This document shows positions 17,045 to 27,203 of a DNA stretch of 64,000 nt, in pieces (positions within the stretch are counted from its first letter, which is position 1; every line of letters starts with the position of its first letter). The notes beneath the pieces were generated by a model that saw only the letters and a program-made list of their open reading frames with translations, searched no databases and had not been told where the DNA came from. Position numbers and translations under genes: made by a program. Where the stretch lies: NCBI RefSeq assembly GCF_005217605.1, contig NZ_SZPX01000001.1, positions 372,001 through 436,000 of the forward strand. Direction: 5' to 3'. Source of the stretch: Sulfurimonas crateris (lineage in GTDB: Bacteria > Campylobacterota > Campylobacteria > Campylobacterales > Sulfurimonadaceae).

Positions 17045-17932
17045 ATGAAAAGATTAAAAGAATTAGATAATGGCGTCAAATATATGCTCTTTGCATCATT
17101 CCTGTTTGCGATCATGGGTGCGTTTGCAAAGCTCGCTTCGGAGCATATGAGCTCGCTTGAGGTTGTGTTTTTTAGAAATATATTCGGTGTTATCTTTATA
17201 GGTTATGCACTCTATAAAACTCCTATGGTAAGCAAGGGCGGCAGACCTCTTTTGCTATTTTTTAGAGGTATGATGGGTTTTTTGGCACTTTTGGCATACT
17301 TTTACAATATTGCCCATATACCGCTTGGAGATGCCGTGACATACTCAAAAACGGCACCTATTTTTACGGCGATATTTGCATGGCTATTTTTAAGCGAAAA
17401 GCTCTCTTTTAGCTCTTGGATAGCGGTATTTATAGGTTTTGGAGGAATAGTTCTTATAGCTCAGCCAAGCGGGATCGGTTTTAGTAAGTATGACCTGCTT
17501 GGGATCTTTAGCGGAGTTGGAGCCGCGCTTGCATACACTTCGGTAAGAGAGCTTAGAAACTACTACGATACAAGGATGATAGTCCTCTCATTTACGCTTG
17601 TAGGAACCGTAGGACCGATACTGCTTTTTGTACTCTCGCACTACTTTTATATAGCCGAGCTAGATTTTATGATGGGAGAGTTCGTGCTTCCAAGCGGGGT
17701 TGTATGGCTCTACGTAATCGGGCTTGGAGTTTTGGGAACACTCTCACAGTTCTACATGACAAAGGCGTACGGCGAGACAAAAGCGGGAATAGTAGGAGCG
17801 GTGAGTTATACAAATATAGTCTTTGCGATCTTGGTCGGGGTTATGCTCGGAGATGCGCTCCCAAGCATTGTAACTGCATGCGGGATACTTCTTATCGTAG
17901 CGGCAGGAATCATGGTGGCAAAAGCAAAATGA
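17045..17932 (+). CDS. EamA/DMT-family inner membrane transporter
   Basis: The 295-residue protein has about ten membrane helices in two repeated EamA halves. Typical features are the N-terminal FASFLFAIMGAFAKLAS, VVFFRNIFG, and the repeat-2 element GLGVLGTLSQFYMTKAYGE. The family exports metabolites such as amino acids or S-adenosylmethionine-related compounds, and the substrate cannot be deduced. The start is fixed by the nearby promoter, which leaves no 5' leader. It is a single gene between the divergent outer membrane protein gene and kdsA. Confidence 0.87.
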   Translation: MKRLKELDNGVKYMLFASFLFAIMGAFAKLASEHMSSLEVVFFRNIFGVIFIGYALYKTPMVSKGGRPLLLFFRGMMGFLALLAYFYNIAHIPLGDAVTYSKTAPIFTAIFAWLFLSEKLSFSSWIAVFIGFGGIVLIAQPSGIGFSKYDLLGIFSGVGAALAYTSVRELRNYYDTRMIVLSFTLVGTVGPILLFVLSHYFYIAELDFMMGEFVLPSGVVWLYVIGLGVLGTLSQFYMTKAYGETKAGIVGAVSYTNIVFAILVGVMLGDALPSIVTACGILLIVAAGIMVAKAK

Positions 17933-17951
17933 TTTTAGATTAAATTCATTA

Positions 17952-17960
17952 TGCTATAAT
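17952..17960 (+). promoter_or_regulatory. Extended -10 promoter (TGCTATAAT) of kdsA-ribH-nusB
   Basis: A perfect TGC-TATAAT box 28 bases before the kdsA ATG. The expected start near 17967 gives a leader of about 22 bases with AAGG before the start codon. It is the leadered counterpart of the alr promoter, whose box is identical. Confidence 0.65.
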
Positions 17961-17988
17961 CACTTTCTATTTTTTATAAGGCAAACAG

Positions 17989-18780
17989 ATGAAATTACTC
18001 GCCGGACCTTGCGTCATAGAGAGCGAAGAGAATATTTTTAAAATCGCTAAGGCTTTAGAGATTTATCAAAATGACAATACAATCGATTTCTATTTTAAAT
18101 CAAGTTTTGACAAAGCAAACCGTACATCACTAGATAGTTTTCGCGGTTTAGGGATAGATGAGGGACTTAGAATTTTAGAGAAGGTAAAAAACGATTTTGG
18201 CTATAAAGTAGTTACTGATGTGCACGAGTCGCATCAAGTCTCCGCCGTTGCCGAAGTTGTCGATATGCTTCAGATCCCTGCATTTTTATGTCGTCAAACA
18301 GACCTGCTTGTCGCTTGTGCAGAGACGGACAAAGAGGTGAACATAAAAAAAGGGCAGTTCATAAATCCGCCCGATATGCGCTACTCTGTGGCAAAAGTGC
18401 TTAAAACCCGCGGCTGTGATGAGGTTAGCTATGAGGCTTCAAAAAGACACGGAGTTTATCTGTGTGAGAGAGGAAGCTCTTTTGGCTACGGAAACATTGT
18501 CGTAGATATGCGCTCTTTGGTTATTATGAGAGAGTTTGCACCGACTATTTTTGATGCAACTCACTCTGTTCAAGCTCCGGGCGCACTTGGCGGAAAAACG
18601 GGCGGAGACAGAACAATGGTGCCATATTTGGCTAAAGCGGCAGCAGCAGTCGGCGTGAACGGTTTCTTTTTTGAGACGCACTTTGACCCAAGCATAGCAC
18701 TTAGTGACGGACCAAATATGATAAAACTAGATGAGCTAGAAGCTCTGATAAACAAAATTAAAAAAATACGGGAGATATAG
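17989..18780 (+). CDS. kdsA: 3-deoxy-8-phosphooctulonate synthase
   Basis: Condenses arabinose 5-phosphate and phosphoenolpyruvate to KDO 8-phosphate for lipopolysaccharide. Signatures are [34 protein letters not shown], and the C-terminal HSVQAPG and GFFFETH. The length of 263 aa is usual. It is the first gene of a tight operon: ribH starts two bases after its stop and nusB two bases after ribH. lptD at 59108 is the other lipopolysaccharide gene in the window. Confidence 0.96.
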   Translation: MKLLAGPCVIESEENIFKIAKALEIYQNDNTIDFYFKSSFDKANRTSLDSFRGLGIDEGLRILEKVKNDFGYKVVTDVHESHQVSAVAEVVDMLQIPAFLCRQTDLLVACAETDKEVNIKKGQFINPPDMRYSVAKVLKTRGCDEVSYEASKRHGVYLCERGSSFGYGNIVVDMRSLVIMREFAPTIFDATHSVQAPGALGGKTGGDRTMVPYLAKAAAAVGVNGFFFETHFDPSIALSDGPNMIKLDELEALINKIKKIREI

Positions 18781-18781
18781 A

Positions 18782-19246
18782 ATGAATTTAATCGAAGGCA
18801 AATTAAAAGTAGTAAATGGCAAGAAAATTGCGATAGTAAGTACAAGATGGAATCACTTTATTGTTGATAGACTTGTTGAGGGCGCAAAAGATGCATTCGC
18901 ACGTCACGGCGGAGACGATGCTGATTTGACACATGTTTTGGTTCCGGGAGCATTTGAACTTCCGATGATAGTTGACCAGCTTCTGGCTAGCAAAAAATAT
19001 GACGCAATTTGTGCACTTGGCGCTGTTATCCGTGGGGCAACTCCTCACTTTGATTATGTCTCGGCTGAGGCTACAAAAGGGATAGCGACAATGAGCCTAA
19101 AGTATCAAAAACCTGTATCATTCGGGCTTTTGACAACTGACACAATTGAACAGGCTATCGAGAGAGCAGGCACAAAAGCGGGTAACAAAGGTTTTGAAGC
19201 GATGACGGTTGTTATTGAGATGTTAGACCTTTATGAGAACCTATAA
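18782..19246 (+). CDS. ribH: 6,7-dimethyl-8-ribityllumazine synthase
   Basis: The penultimate riboflavin enzyme, which forms icosahedral or pentameric shells. Signatures are [41 protein letters not shown] and AEATKGI. The length is 154 aa. It lies between kdsA and nusB with two-base gaps on both sides, the order found across Campylobacterota. The first step of the same pathway, ribA, is at 5914. Confidence 0.96.
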   Translation: MNLIEGKLKVVNGKKIAIVSTRWNHFIVDRLVEGAKDAFARHGGDDADLTHVLVPGAFELPMIVDQLLASKKYDAICALGAVIRGATPHFDYVSAEATKGIATMSLKYQKPVSFGLLTTDTIEQAIERAGTKAGNKGFEAMTVVIEMLDLYENL

Positions 19247-19248
19247 TC

Positions 19249-19647
19249 ATGGCAACAAGACATCAAGCCAGAATGGCAGTTGTAAGTTTATTGTACGCAT
19301 TTGATTTAGGCAACGGAAACATTGCAGAACATACGGATGAGATTTTAGAAGAGAAGAAGATTCGCAACAAGCAAAAAGATTTCGCACTCACTCTTTATGA
19401 GGGTGTTATGAAAAATATAGAGCCAGTTGATGTGGCAATAGTTAAACATCTAAAGGATTGGGATTTTGAGAGACTCGGAGCCATCGAGAGAGCAACACTC
19501 AGACTTGCAACTTATGAGATACTTTTTGGCGAACTTGACTCTGCGGTGGTTATAAACGAAGCGGTTGAGATCACAAAAGCATTTGGAACGGAGCAGTCGC
19601 CGAAGTTTATCAATGGCGTGCTTGACGCAATTTCAAAAGATAAATAA
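19249..19647 (+). CDS. nusB: Transcription antitermination factor NusB
   Basis: The 132-residue all-helical NusB protein acts in rRNA antitermination with NusE and RNA polymerase. Marks are ATRHQARMAVVSLLYAFD, ERLGAIERATLRLATYEI and VVINEAVEITKAFG. It ends the kdsA operon and is convergent with the histidine kinase gene after an eight-base gap without a clear terminator. Confidence 0.95.
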   Translation: MATRHQARMAVVSLLYAFDLGNGNIAEHTDEILEEKKIRNKQKDFALTLYEGVMKNIEPVDVAIVKHLKDWDFERLGAIERATLRLATYEILFGELDSAVVINEAVEITKAFGTEQSPKFINGVLDAISKDK

Positions 19648-19655
19648 AAAATTTC

Positions 19656-21293
19656 TTAGAGCTTAATTGTAAAAACAGCTCCCTCTTGGGAGTTATCTAC
19701 GCTTAGTTTTCCTCCCATTTTATCCTCTATAATTGTCTTTGCCAGATAGAGCCCGATTCCTGTTCCCTTATCTCTTTTTGTACTAAAGTAGGGGTCAAAT
19801 ATCTTCTCTTTTAGTTCATCTTCTATACCCAGAGCATTATCGCAAACTTCGATAATTATAGTGCCGTTTTCTTCTCTTATATTGATATCGATTTTACCCT
19901 CTTGCACAGCTCTCTCTTTTATAGCGTCTTTGGCGTTGACGATTAGGTTGAGCAAGACTTGAGAAAACTCATTTTTATTTGCTAAGAGAGTAGTTTTTTG
20001 CGAGGAGTTGATGGATAGTTTGATGTTTGAGTGTCTTATGGGTTCACCGATGATATTTAAAACACTTTGCAGTGCATCTTCTATAAAAAACTCGACTTTA
20101 TTTGTATCATTTTTATAAAAATCTCTAAAGTTATCGACGGTGTTTGACATAAACTCTATTTGAGAGAGCGCATTTTGCATAGAGTCGTTAAACACCTCGT
20201 CGCTCATTTTCTCTTTTGCCTTAAACGCTTTAAGGTTTTGCAGGATAAGTGAAACTCTTGTGAGCGGCTGTCTCCATTGATGGGCGATGTTTGCCACCAT
20301 CTCTCCGAGTTCTGCAAGTTTGCTTTGGCTTTGAAGCAGAGTGTCGAGTCTTTGCGCTTGAAGTGCAACCAAATCAAATATATTTTTAAGCGCTTTTGTA
20401 AAGATAACGGTAAAGAGAAGCGCCATAATGACGGCAAAAAGAAGGATAACGCCTATCATTTTATTGTTATAGCTTTTTGTTTTTTGTAGGGTTGCCTCAT
20501 TTTCAACTAGTAGCATATCTACCTTATGTTCCCCTACAAAAAGCGGCTGCAAAAGATGTTTTTTCTCTCTTGCCTCATCTTTTATGTTAGCTTTTGTCCA
20601 CGCAAGCTCCTGTTTGTGGTGCTTTATAAAGTAGCCCTCTTCATTTACTAAAGAGATATCATAAAGTGTGGAACTAATAAGGTTTTGTAAAAATGCGTCC
20701 ATAAAAACATTGATGATTAAGATTCCCATAAATTTTTCATTGCGGTAGATAGGCGTGGCAAATCGAATTACAGATTTATGCGGAATTTCCACTTTTTCAT
20801 GTTCTACATTAAGGTTGATATTTGAGATAAAAACCTCATTTTGCCCCATTTTTAAGACCTCTTGAAAATAGTCTCTCTGTGCCTTGTCTTGCAGATTTGG
20901 CGTTTTTTTGATTTTTTGCGACTCTTTGTCTCTCTCAAACCTCAAAAGCTCCAAACCATTTTTATCTATATAACGCATCTGCATGTAATCTTTATTCGCC
21001 TCCATCAGCGTTAAAAAGAGCAGATCTACAAAATAGTTCTCTTTTGCTTTAAACGTAAAATCTAAAAACTGCTCATTTTGCGAAACGGCGAGTAGCGCAT
21101 CTTTTTTCATCTTTATATGTGCATCAAACTTCTCTTTTTTCTCACCGCTTTGAAGCTTTGCCTCTTTTAAAAACTGCTGTGTTTGCTGCTCTTTTGAAAA
21201 ATAGAGATGCACAACGGCGATAGAGAGGATTAGGATAAGCGTAAAGATGATGTAGGAGAGAAAAAGCTTGATGCCAAATTTTAGTTTATTCAT
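19656..21293 (-). CDS. Membrane sensor histidine kinase with dCache-type periplasmic sensor
   Basis: The protein has 545 residues: TM1 (about 9-30), a double-Cache-like periplasmic region (about 35-275, with YIDKNGLELLRFERD and FMGILIINVF), TM2 (about 278-299), a HisKA-like box with His338 in ANIAHQWRQPL, then HATPase motifs NLIVNAKDA, DNALGIED and KGTGIGLYLAK. No HAMP domain is seen. The AHQWRQP type is very common in Campylobacterota. Cache sensors bind small organic molecules, and the ligand here is unknown. It overlaps the upstream response regulator gene by eight bases. Confidence 0.9.
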   Translation of the reverse strand: MNKLKFGIKLFLSYIIFTLILILSIAVVHLYFSKEQQTQQFLKEAKLQSGEKKEKFDAHIKMKKDALLAVSQNEQFLDFTFKAKENYFVDLLFLTLMEANKDYMQMRYIDKNGLELLRFERDKESQKIKKTPNLQDKAQRDYFQEVLKMGQNEVFISNINLNVEHEKVEIPHKSVIRFATPIYRNEKFMGILIINVFMDAFLQNLISSTLYDISLVNEEGYFIKHHKQELAWTKANIKDEAREKKHLLQPLFVGEHKVDMLLVENEATLQKTKSYNNKMIGVILLFAVIMALLFTVIFTKALKNIFDLVALQAQRLDTLLQSQSKLAELGEMVANIAHQWRQPLTRVSLILQNLKAFKAKEKMSDEVFNDSMQNALSQIEFMSNTVDNFRDFYKNDTNKVEFFIEDALQSVLNIIGEPIRHSNIKLSINSSQKTTLLANKNEFSQVLLNLIVNAKDAIKERAVQEGKIDINIREENGTIIIEVCDNALGIEDELKEKIFDPYFSTKRDKGTGIGLYLAKTIIEDKMGGKLSVDNSQEGAVFTIKL

Positions 21294-21942
21294 AGCTGCT
21301 TATCTTGTACCCTGCATTTCGTACATTGAGTATGAAGTTATCTTGCAGTTTAGCGCGCAATTTTTTTATCTGTGTTCTTAGTGTGTTGTCTTGCACCTCT
21401 TTGTTGTCCCAAATGTAATCTTTTAAAATATCGGTGGTTATAATTTGGTTGATGTTTTTACTTAAAATATAAAGAAGTTTTTTTTCATGTCCGGTTAAAT
21501 CAACTACTTCATCTTTGTAAAAAAGCCCCATAGTGCTAAGATTAAAATGATAATTCTCGCTGATTTTTACACTGTTTTTCGCCGTATCTTGATAAAGAAT
21601 CTGACTGATTCTAAGCTCCAACTCTTCAAGCAAAAAAGGCTTTCTTACATAGTCGCTGCACCCTAAATCATACCCTCTTTTGACATGTTCTATATCACTT
21701 TGGGCAGTTATGTAGATTGCGGGAGTCATTATGTTTTCTTTGCGAATCTCTCTAAGCGTCTCAAAACCGTTTTTTTTAGGCGTGTTAATGTCGAGCAAAA
21801 ATATGTCGTAGTTTTGCAAGAGAGCGTTATCTAAAAGCGCTTCCCCATCATGAAAATAGTCAACCTGATGGTCATTTAACTCAAAATAGTTTTGTATCTC
21901 TTTGCAGATAAATTCGTCGTCTTCTAAAAGCAGTATTTTCAT
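21286..21942 (-). CDS. OmpR-family response regulator
   Basis: The 218-residue protein has a receiver domain with LLEDDEFICKEI, phosphoacceptor Asp in FLLDINTPKKNG and Lys in YVRKPF, then a winged-helix output domain (VDLTGHEKKLL, LRTQIKKLRAKL). It is the DNA-binding partner of the following kinase and probably activates a regulon outside the window or the divergent SPATA20-like gene (inference). ATG 21942 follows TTAGGTAAAG. Confidence 0.93.
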   Translation of the reverse strand: MKILLLEDDEFICKEIQNYFELNDHQVDYFHDGEALLDNALLQNYDIFLLDINTPKKNGFETLREIRKENIMTPAIYITAQSDIEHVKRGYDLGCSDYVRKPFLLEELELRISQILYQDTAKNSVKISENYHFNLSTMGLFYKDEVVDLTGHEKKLLYILSKNINQIITTDILKDYIWDNKEVQDNTLRTQIKKLRAKLQDNFILNVRNAGYKISSYE

Positions 21943-21990
21943 CTTTACCTAATCTCTCAGCACTTTAGCGGCACTTTTGTCTATTATCAT

Positions 21991-21996
21991 TATAAT
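21991..21996 (+). promoter_or_regulatory. -10 box TATAAT of the DUF255 gene
   Basis: TATAAT 25 bases before the ATG at 22022. The leader of about 19 bases contains GCAGGAG, a good Shine-Dalgarno sequence. It is divergent from the response regulator gene. Confidence 0.5.
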
Positions 21997-22021
21997 GTAA
22001 TCTCAAATGCAGGAGTAATTT

Positions 22022-24028
22022 ATGAAAATTATAACACTTATTTTCTTTTTATCTTTTTTTGTTCTCTTTAGGGAGTCGGCAGCAGCTTCAAACAGCTTGG
22101 CTAAAGAGACATCGCCTTATCTTTTGCAGCACAAGGATAACCCCGTTGATTGGCACCCTTGGGGCGAGGAGGCATTTCTTAAGGCTAAAAAAGAGAACAA
22201 ACTTATCTTCCTCTCCATTGGGTACTCTACATGTCACTGGTGTCATGTAATGGCACATGAGAGTTTTGAAAACGAGCATTTCGCAAAACTGCTTAACAAA
22301 TATTTCATAAGCATAAAAGTCGACAGAGAGGAGCTTCCGCATATAGACGCATATTATCAAAAGGTCTATGCAACCATGAACTCCAAAGGCGGTGGCTGGC
22401 CTTTGACAATTATGATGACGGCTGATAAAAAGCCCTTTTTTAGCGGAACTTATGTTCCTTTGTCCGCAGGTTACGGTTCTCGTGGTTTAATGGATATTAT
22501 AAACAGCGTTGCAACAATTTCTCATCAAAAATTAGCCCAGATGGGCGAAAAAGTGCTTTTGTCGGTTGAGCAGAGCCAAAAGTTTTCAAATCACAAAGCC
22601 CAGCTTATGTCAGGTCTTGCAAACAAAACTATCAGCGACTTTAAATCATATTACGACTTTAATAACAGCGGTTTTTCAAATCGACCGAAATTTCCCGAGG
22701 CTTCAAAAATCATACTGCTTCTGAAACTTTACGAGATAACAAAAAACAAAGAGAGTCTTGACATGTCGCTTAGCGCGTTGGACGCTATGGCAAAAGGCGG
22801 GATTTACGATCAGATAGAGGGCGGTTTTTACAGATATACGGTCGATGAGAAGTGGCAGATTCCCCATTTTGAGAAGATGCTCTACACAAACGGAGAACTT
22901 CTTGAAGCCTACTCTTTGGCATACAAACATACTAAAAACCCGCTCTATAAAAAAATCATAGATGAGACAATCGCCCAAATGGATAAAAGATTTCAAATCG
23001 GCGGCGTCTACATGAGCGCAAGCAATGCCGATAGCAAAAACCGCGAAGGAAAAAATGAGGAAGGATTTTACTTTGTCTATGAGCACGACGAAGCGTTTGA
23101 GTATCTCAAAAAAAGAGGTTTAAAAGAGTCGGTGATAAACGCTGCACTTGGGTATCTGGGAATAACGGAAGATGGAAACTTTGAGGGGCACTTGAGCAAT
23201 CCGCATATCACGGCAGATGTCGCGCCAAAAGCTCTTCAAAGGGCAAAAGAGCTGCTTTTGGAGATGCGCAAAACAAGAGAGTATCCGTTTGTGGACAATA
23301 AAATAAACACCGCTTGGAACGCACTCTACATCAAAGGGAAGTTTAAAGCCGCAATAGCGGATAAAAAGTACGTCATGCAAGCAAAAAAATCTCTTGATGC
23401 GCTGCTTGAAAAGATGTATGTAGAGGGTGAACTTTATCACCAGAGTGTTCCAAATGTAAAACCTACGCAAAAGGCTCTGCTTGAGGATTATGCTTTTTTG
23501 ACAAGCGCTCTTTTTGAGGCGTATCAGGCGACTTTAGAGCAGAGATATTTTAAGCTCTACAAAGAGATTGTTGAAAAAAGTATAACACTCTTTTATAGAG
23601 AGGGCAGATGGTTGGAGTCAAACGACGGCTTTGTAACATACGCAGACATAAGCGAAAGAGCCTACGCAAGTGCGTTGGCACAGCAAAGTATCAACCTTTT
23701 AAATTACGCCACCGTTTTGGCTGATATGAAAAAGTTTGCGATGGCAAAAGAGATAGCAGAGCTCTATAGCGCTACGATAAATGCAAGCCCCTCAAGTTAT
23801 CCAACTGCCACGCTAGCATCTCTTATGTTTGAATATGAGCCCATCTTTATAAAATCAACAAAGAGTAATTTGGATAGTTTTGATGCAAACGACATAAAGT
23901 ACCCCTTTGTTTACAGGTATGTTTATGATGCAGATGAGTATCTGGCATGCAAGATAAACAGTTGTTTTAGCTACGACACAGAGTTTGAAAAAGTGAAAAA
24001 AGATATTGAGTCTCTCTTAAAGAGGTAA
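22022..24028 (+). CDS. Exported SPATA20/YyaL-like thioredoxin-domain protein (DUF255)
   Basis: The 668-residue protein opens with a hydrophobic signal peptide (residues 1-22, ending ESAAAS), unlike many homologues that begin directly at the [12 protein letters not shown] motif. An N-terminal thioredoxin-like domain follows, with [12 protein letters not shown] and active site [14 protein letters not shown], then an alpha/alpha-toroid typical of sugar epimerase/cellobiose 2-epimerase folds ([34 protein letters not shown]). The biochemical role of the family is unknown. The CHWCH string imitates a heme c site but is the conserved thioredoxin-like motif of the family. Confidence 0.86.
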   Translation: MKIITLIFFLSFFVLFRESAAASNSLAKETSPYLLQHKDNPVDWHPWGEEAFLKAKKENKLIFLSIGYSTCHWCHVMAHESFENEHFAKLLNKYFISIKVDREELPHIDAYYQKVYATMNSKGGGWPLTIMMTADKKPFFSGTYVPLSAGYGSRGLMDIINSVATISHQKLAQMGEKVLLSVEQSQKFSNHKAQLMSGLANKTISDFKSYYDFNNSGFSNRPKFPEASKIILLLKLYEITKNKESLDMSLSALDAMAKGGIYDQIEGGFYRYTVDEKWQIPHFEKMLYTNGELLEAYSLAYKHTKNPLYKKIIDETIAQMDKRFQIGGVYMSASNADSKNREGKNEEGFYFVYEHDEAFEYLKKRGLKESVINAALGYLGITEDGNFEGHLSNPHITADVAPKALQRAKELLLEMRKTREYPFVDNKINTAWNALYIKGKFKAAIADKKYVMQAKKSLDALLEKMYVEGELYHQSVPNVKPTQKALLEDYAFLTSALFEAYQATLEQRYFKLYKEIVEKSITLFYREGRWLESNDGFVTYADISERAYASALAQQSINLLNYATVLADMKKFAMAKEIAELYSATINASPSSYPTATLASLMFEYEPIFIKSTKSNLDSFDANDIKYPFVYRYVYDADEYLACKINSCFSYDTEFEKVKKDIESLLKR

Positions 24029-24091
24029 AAGCACTTTGTAGGCACTTTAGACATGTACTATTGCTTAACTATAATAGTTAAAGGAATAATT

Positions 24092-27000
24092 ATGCTAGAT
24101 TTAGCTTTTAAAAACAAACATCTTATTGTTGTTTTGTCACTGCTTATCGCAGTTATTAGCGTTATTGTCACAGCGCGGCTTCCCGTGGATATTTTACCAA
24201 GCTACAATACCCCCGCGGTTCAGGTCTTAACGCTTTATCCTGGAATGCCTGCTGAAGTAATGGAAAAAGACATAACAAGTCGTCTTGAGCGCTGGACCGG
24301 CCAGTCAAACGGGATTGTAAAACAAGAAAGCAAAAGTATGATTGGGGTTAGCATTGTTAAAGATTTCTTTAGCGAAAACACAGACCCAAATACAGCCCTT
24401 TCGCAGGTTACTTCATTGGCAATGTCGGACTTGTACTATCTTCCGCCCGGAACCGTTCCTCCGATGGTTATGCCTTATGATCCGACGGCTTCAACTCCTC
24501 TGGCGCTGCTAGCGGTTAGCAGTGAGAGCATGAGCGAGAAAGAGCTTTATGATGTTGCCTATTTTCAATTGCGAAATTTGCTAGGTTCTGTTGATGGAAT
24601 TATCGCTCCTGCCGTGTATGGAGGAAAACTTCGCCGAATTTTTATGTATGTCTATCCCCAAAAATTACAGGCATACAATCTCTCTCAAAGCGATGTTTTA
24701 AACGCCTTGCAAAAAAACAATGTCATGATACCCACGGGCGATGTAAATATTGGAAATATCAACTATAGTGTTAATGCCAATGGAATGCTGCCCAAGGTGG
24801 ATGATTTTAACGACATGGTTATCAAAATAGGCTCAAACGGCGCACCTATATTTCTCAAAGATATCGGTTACGCCAAAGATTCCAGCGCTATTCAAACCAA
24901 TGTTGTTCATATCAACGGCAAGCGGCAAGTTTACATTCCTATTTACAAGCGTACGGGTGCGAACACTATTGCATCCGTAAATGCGGTTAAAGACAAGCTC
25001 TCCGATCTTAAAGAGCGTCTGCCTGCATCCATAAATCTTGATGTCATCCTTGATCAGTCAAGTTATGTACGCAATTCGATTGACGGACTTATCAAAGAGG
25101 GCGCTATTGGGCTAATATTAGTCTCAGCGGCGCTGCTTCTTTTTTTAGGAAACATACGCTCTACCTTTATTGTTGCACTTAGTATTCCGCTCTCTGTTAT
25201 GTTTGCGTTTATTGGGCTCTATTTTACGGGCGACACTATCAATTCTATCACGCTGGGCGGTATCGCTTTGGTTATCGGATTGCTGGTGGATGACAGTATT
25301 GTTGTGCTGGAAAATATCGACAAACATCTAAAATTGGGCAAAACATCGGCTCAAGCGGCGTATGACGGAGCCAAAGAGGTTGCTCTTCCTGTACTGGTGA
25401 CAACCTTGACTATTATCATTGTTTTCTTCCCGATTCTCTTTTTGACTGGTATCTCCAAGTTCTTATTCGCTCCCTTGGCAATCACTGTTTCCTTGGCGAT
25501 GATCGGTTCTCGATTTTTTTCAATGACGCTTGTTCCCATCATGGCGGCTGCTTTTTTTAAAGGTTTCGACGAAAAGAAGAAGCCAAAAGGTTTTCTGGGT
25601 GCTTTTGAAAAAGGGTTTGAAGCCCTCACTCATGGCTATGTCCAAACCATGGACGGTGTACTTAAAATGCGATGGCTGATTTTAGGCATGGTTTTAGCAC
25701 TGTTTCTCCTTTCTTTATTTGGATTTCAAAAAATCGGACGAGAGTTATTTCCGCAAATGGATGTAGGTCAAATCTCTATGGATGTACGTATGGAAAGCGG
25801 AACAAGGCTTGAGAGTACGGAGAAGACTATAACAAGCATTGAGAATTTTATTAAAAAAGAGATAGGCGATGATGTAAATCTGATTGTCTCAAACATGGGA
25901 GTCCTCAATGACTGGCCCGCAGCATACACCTCTAACTCAGGAACGCAAGACAGTACTATATCAGTACAACTCAAAGAGCATCATGCGACCAAAACCGTGG
26001 AGTACGTGAAGCGTCTGCGTGTAAAACTTAAAGAGGAGTTCCCCGGAGTCGGATTTATTTTTAACACAGGCGGGATTATAACGAGTGCACTTAACTTTGG
26101 ACTTCCATCGCCGATTGATATACAAATAATAGGCAATGATTTGCATAAGGCTCATGAGATTGCAGTAAGAGTGCGTGAAATTGTTCAAAACATACGAGGC
26201 ACTGAGGATGTTCGTATCCATCAGCGTTATGACCATCCGGAAATTAAAGTCGACATTGACAGAACAAAAGCGGCAATGTTGGGAATAAATGCAGACGAGG
26301 TTGTTAAAAATACAGTTTCAGCTCTCAACTCCTCGGTCAATTTTAAGCCATCGTTTTGGATAGATGAAAAAAACGGTAATCACTATTATGTCGGAGTTAC
26401 TTACCCTGAAATAGAGTTAGATGACCCAAAATCTGTTGAGAACATTACCATGATGGGAACAAACGGAAAAATAACACAGCTTAAAAATATTGCAACGACA
26501 TCTCTTACATCGGCTCCTATTGAGATTAATCATCTCGATTTGCAACGCGTTACAGATGTGTATGCTAATGTTGAGGGAAGAGACATCGGCTCAGTTGCAA
26601 CCGAAGTAGAGCAGGAGCTCCAAGAGTTGCGCAAAGAGATTCCTGATGGGTATAAAGTAGAGATAAAAGGGGAGATACAAAGCATGAAGGAGAGCTTTAG
26701 TAACCTGGGTTTAGGTTTGGTGCTTGCTGTTTTTCTTGTCTATCTGGTTATTGTTCCGCTGCTGCGCTCATTTACTCTACCGCTAATTATTATCGCAGTT
26801 ATCCCTTTGGGACTTATCGGTGTTGTTGCAATGCTCTTGGCAACAGATACTTATCTTAATATACAATCTATGATGGGGATCATTATGATGGTGGGAATTA
26901 CCGTTGCCTATAGCAATCTGCTCGTTGATAAAATGAACAATCTTTACAATGAAGGCAAAAATCTGCACGAAGCAATTAAAGAGGGGGTTGCGAACCGCTT

Positions 27001-27202
27001 CCGCCCTATTATTATGACGGCAACGGTTGCCATCTTGGCTATGGTGCCCATGGCGCTTGGGTACGAAACGGGCGGAGAAGCCAATGTTCCGTTGGCTCGC
27101 GCCATCATAGGCGGAGTTGCAGCTGCAACGGTTTTATCGCTGTTTATTGTGCCTATATTGTTCTTTTTATTTCATAAAAAATCTAATTCTCAAGGAAATT
27201 AA
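24092..27202 (+). CDS. RND efflux permease (HAE1/AcrB-like)
   Basis: The 1036-residue proton-driven inner-membrane pump has an RND topology: TM1 after LDLAFKNKHLIVV, then a large periplasmic loop, TM2-6 including a TM4-like GGIALVIGLLVDDSIVVLENI with the paired aspartates, then a second half with its own loop and GIIMMVGITVAYSNLLVD in the equivalent place. ATG 24092 with AAAGGA is preferred over an upstream in-frame codon at 24053. It is first in an operon with adaptor and outer membrane factor genes, a reversal of the common adaptor-first order. Arginine is mostly coded by CGN, against AGA in most neighbours, so transfer is possible. The substrate is unknown. Confidence 0.92.
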   Translation: MLDLAFKNKHLIVVLSLLIAVISVIVTARLPVDILPSYNTPAVQVLTLYPGMPAEVMEKDITSRLERWTGQSNGIVKQESKSMIGVSIVKDFFSENTDPNTALSQVTSLAMSDLYYLPPGTVPPMVMPYDPTASTPLALLAVSSESMSEKELYDVAYFQLRNLLGSVDGIIAPAVYGGKLRRIFMYVYPQKLQAYNLSQSDVLNALQKNNVMIPTGDVNIGNINYSVNANGMLPKVDDFNDMVIKIGSNGAPIFLKDIGYAKDSSAIQTNVVHINGKRQVYIPIYKRTGANTIASVNAVKDKLSDLKERLPASINLDVILDQSSYVRNSIDGLIKEGAIGLILVSAALLLFLGNIRSTFIVALSIPLSVMFAFIGLYFTGDTINSITLGGIALVIGLLVDDSIVVLENIDKHLKLGKTSAQAAYDGAKEVALPVLVTTLTIIIVFFPILFLTGISKFLFAPLAITVSLAMIGSRFFSMTLVPIMAAAFFKGFDEKKKPKGFLGAFEKGFEALTHGYVQTMDGVLKMRWLILGMVLALFLLSLFGFQKIGRELFPQMDVGQISMDVRMESGTRLESTEKTITSIENFIKKEIGDDVNLIVSNMGVLNDWPAAYTSNSGTQDSTISVQLKEHHATKTVEYVKRLRVKLKEEFPGVGFIFNTGGIITSALNFGLPSPIDIQIIGNDLHKAHEIAVRVREIVQNIRGTEDVRIHQRYDHPEIKVDIDRTKAAMLGINADEVVKNTVSALNSSVNFKPSFWIDEKNGNHYYVGVTYPEIELDDPKSVENITMMGTNGKITQLKNIATTSLTSAPIEINHLDLQRVTDVYANVEGRDIGSVATEVEQELQELRKEIPDGYKVEIKGEIQSMKESFSNLGLGLVLAVFLVYLVIVPLLRSFTLPLIIIAVIPLGLIGVVAMLLATDTYLNIQSMMGIIMMVGITVAYSNLLVDKMNNLYNEGKNLHEAIKEGVANRFRPIIMTATVAILAMVPMALGYETGGEANVPLARAIIGGVAAATVLSLFIVPILFFLFHKKSNSQGN

Positions 27203-27203
27203 C

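Noticed and set aside
22240-22254. CHWCH in the DUF255 protein as a heme c site
   Set aside because: It lies in the conserved thioredoxin-like motif of the SPATA20 family, which is not a cytochrome.
24029-24056. GCACTTT-GTAG-GCACTTT direct repeat as an attachment site
   Set aside because: Seven bases only, no integrase or tRNA nearby, and it does not recur at the other end of the RND operon.
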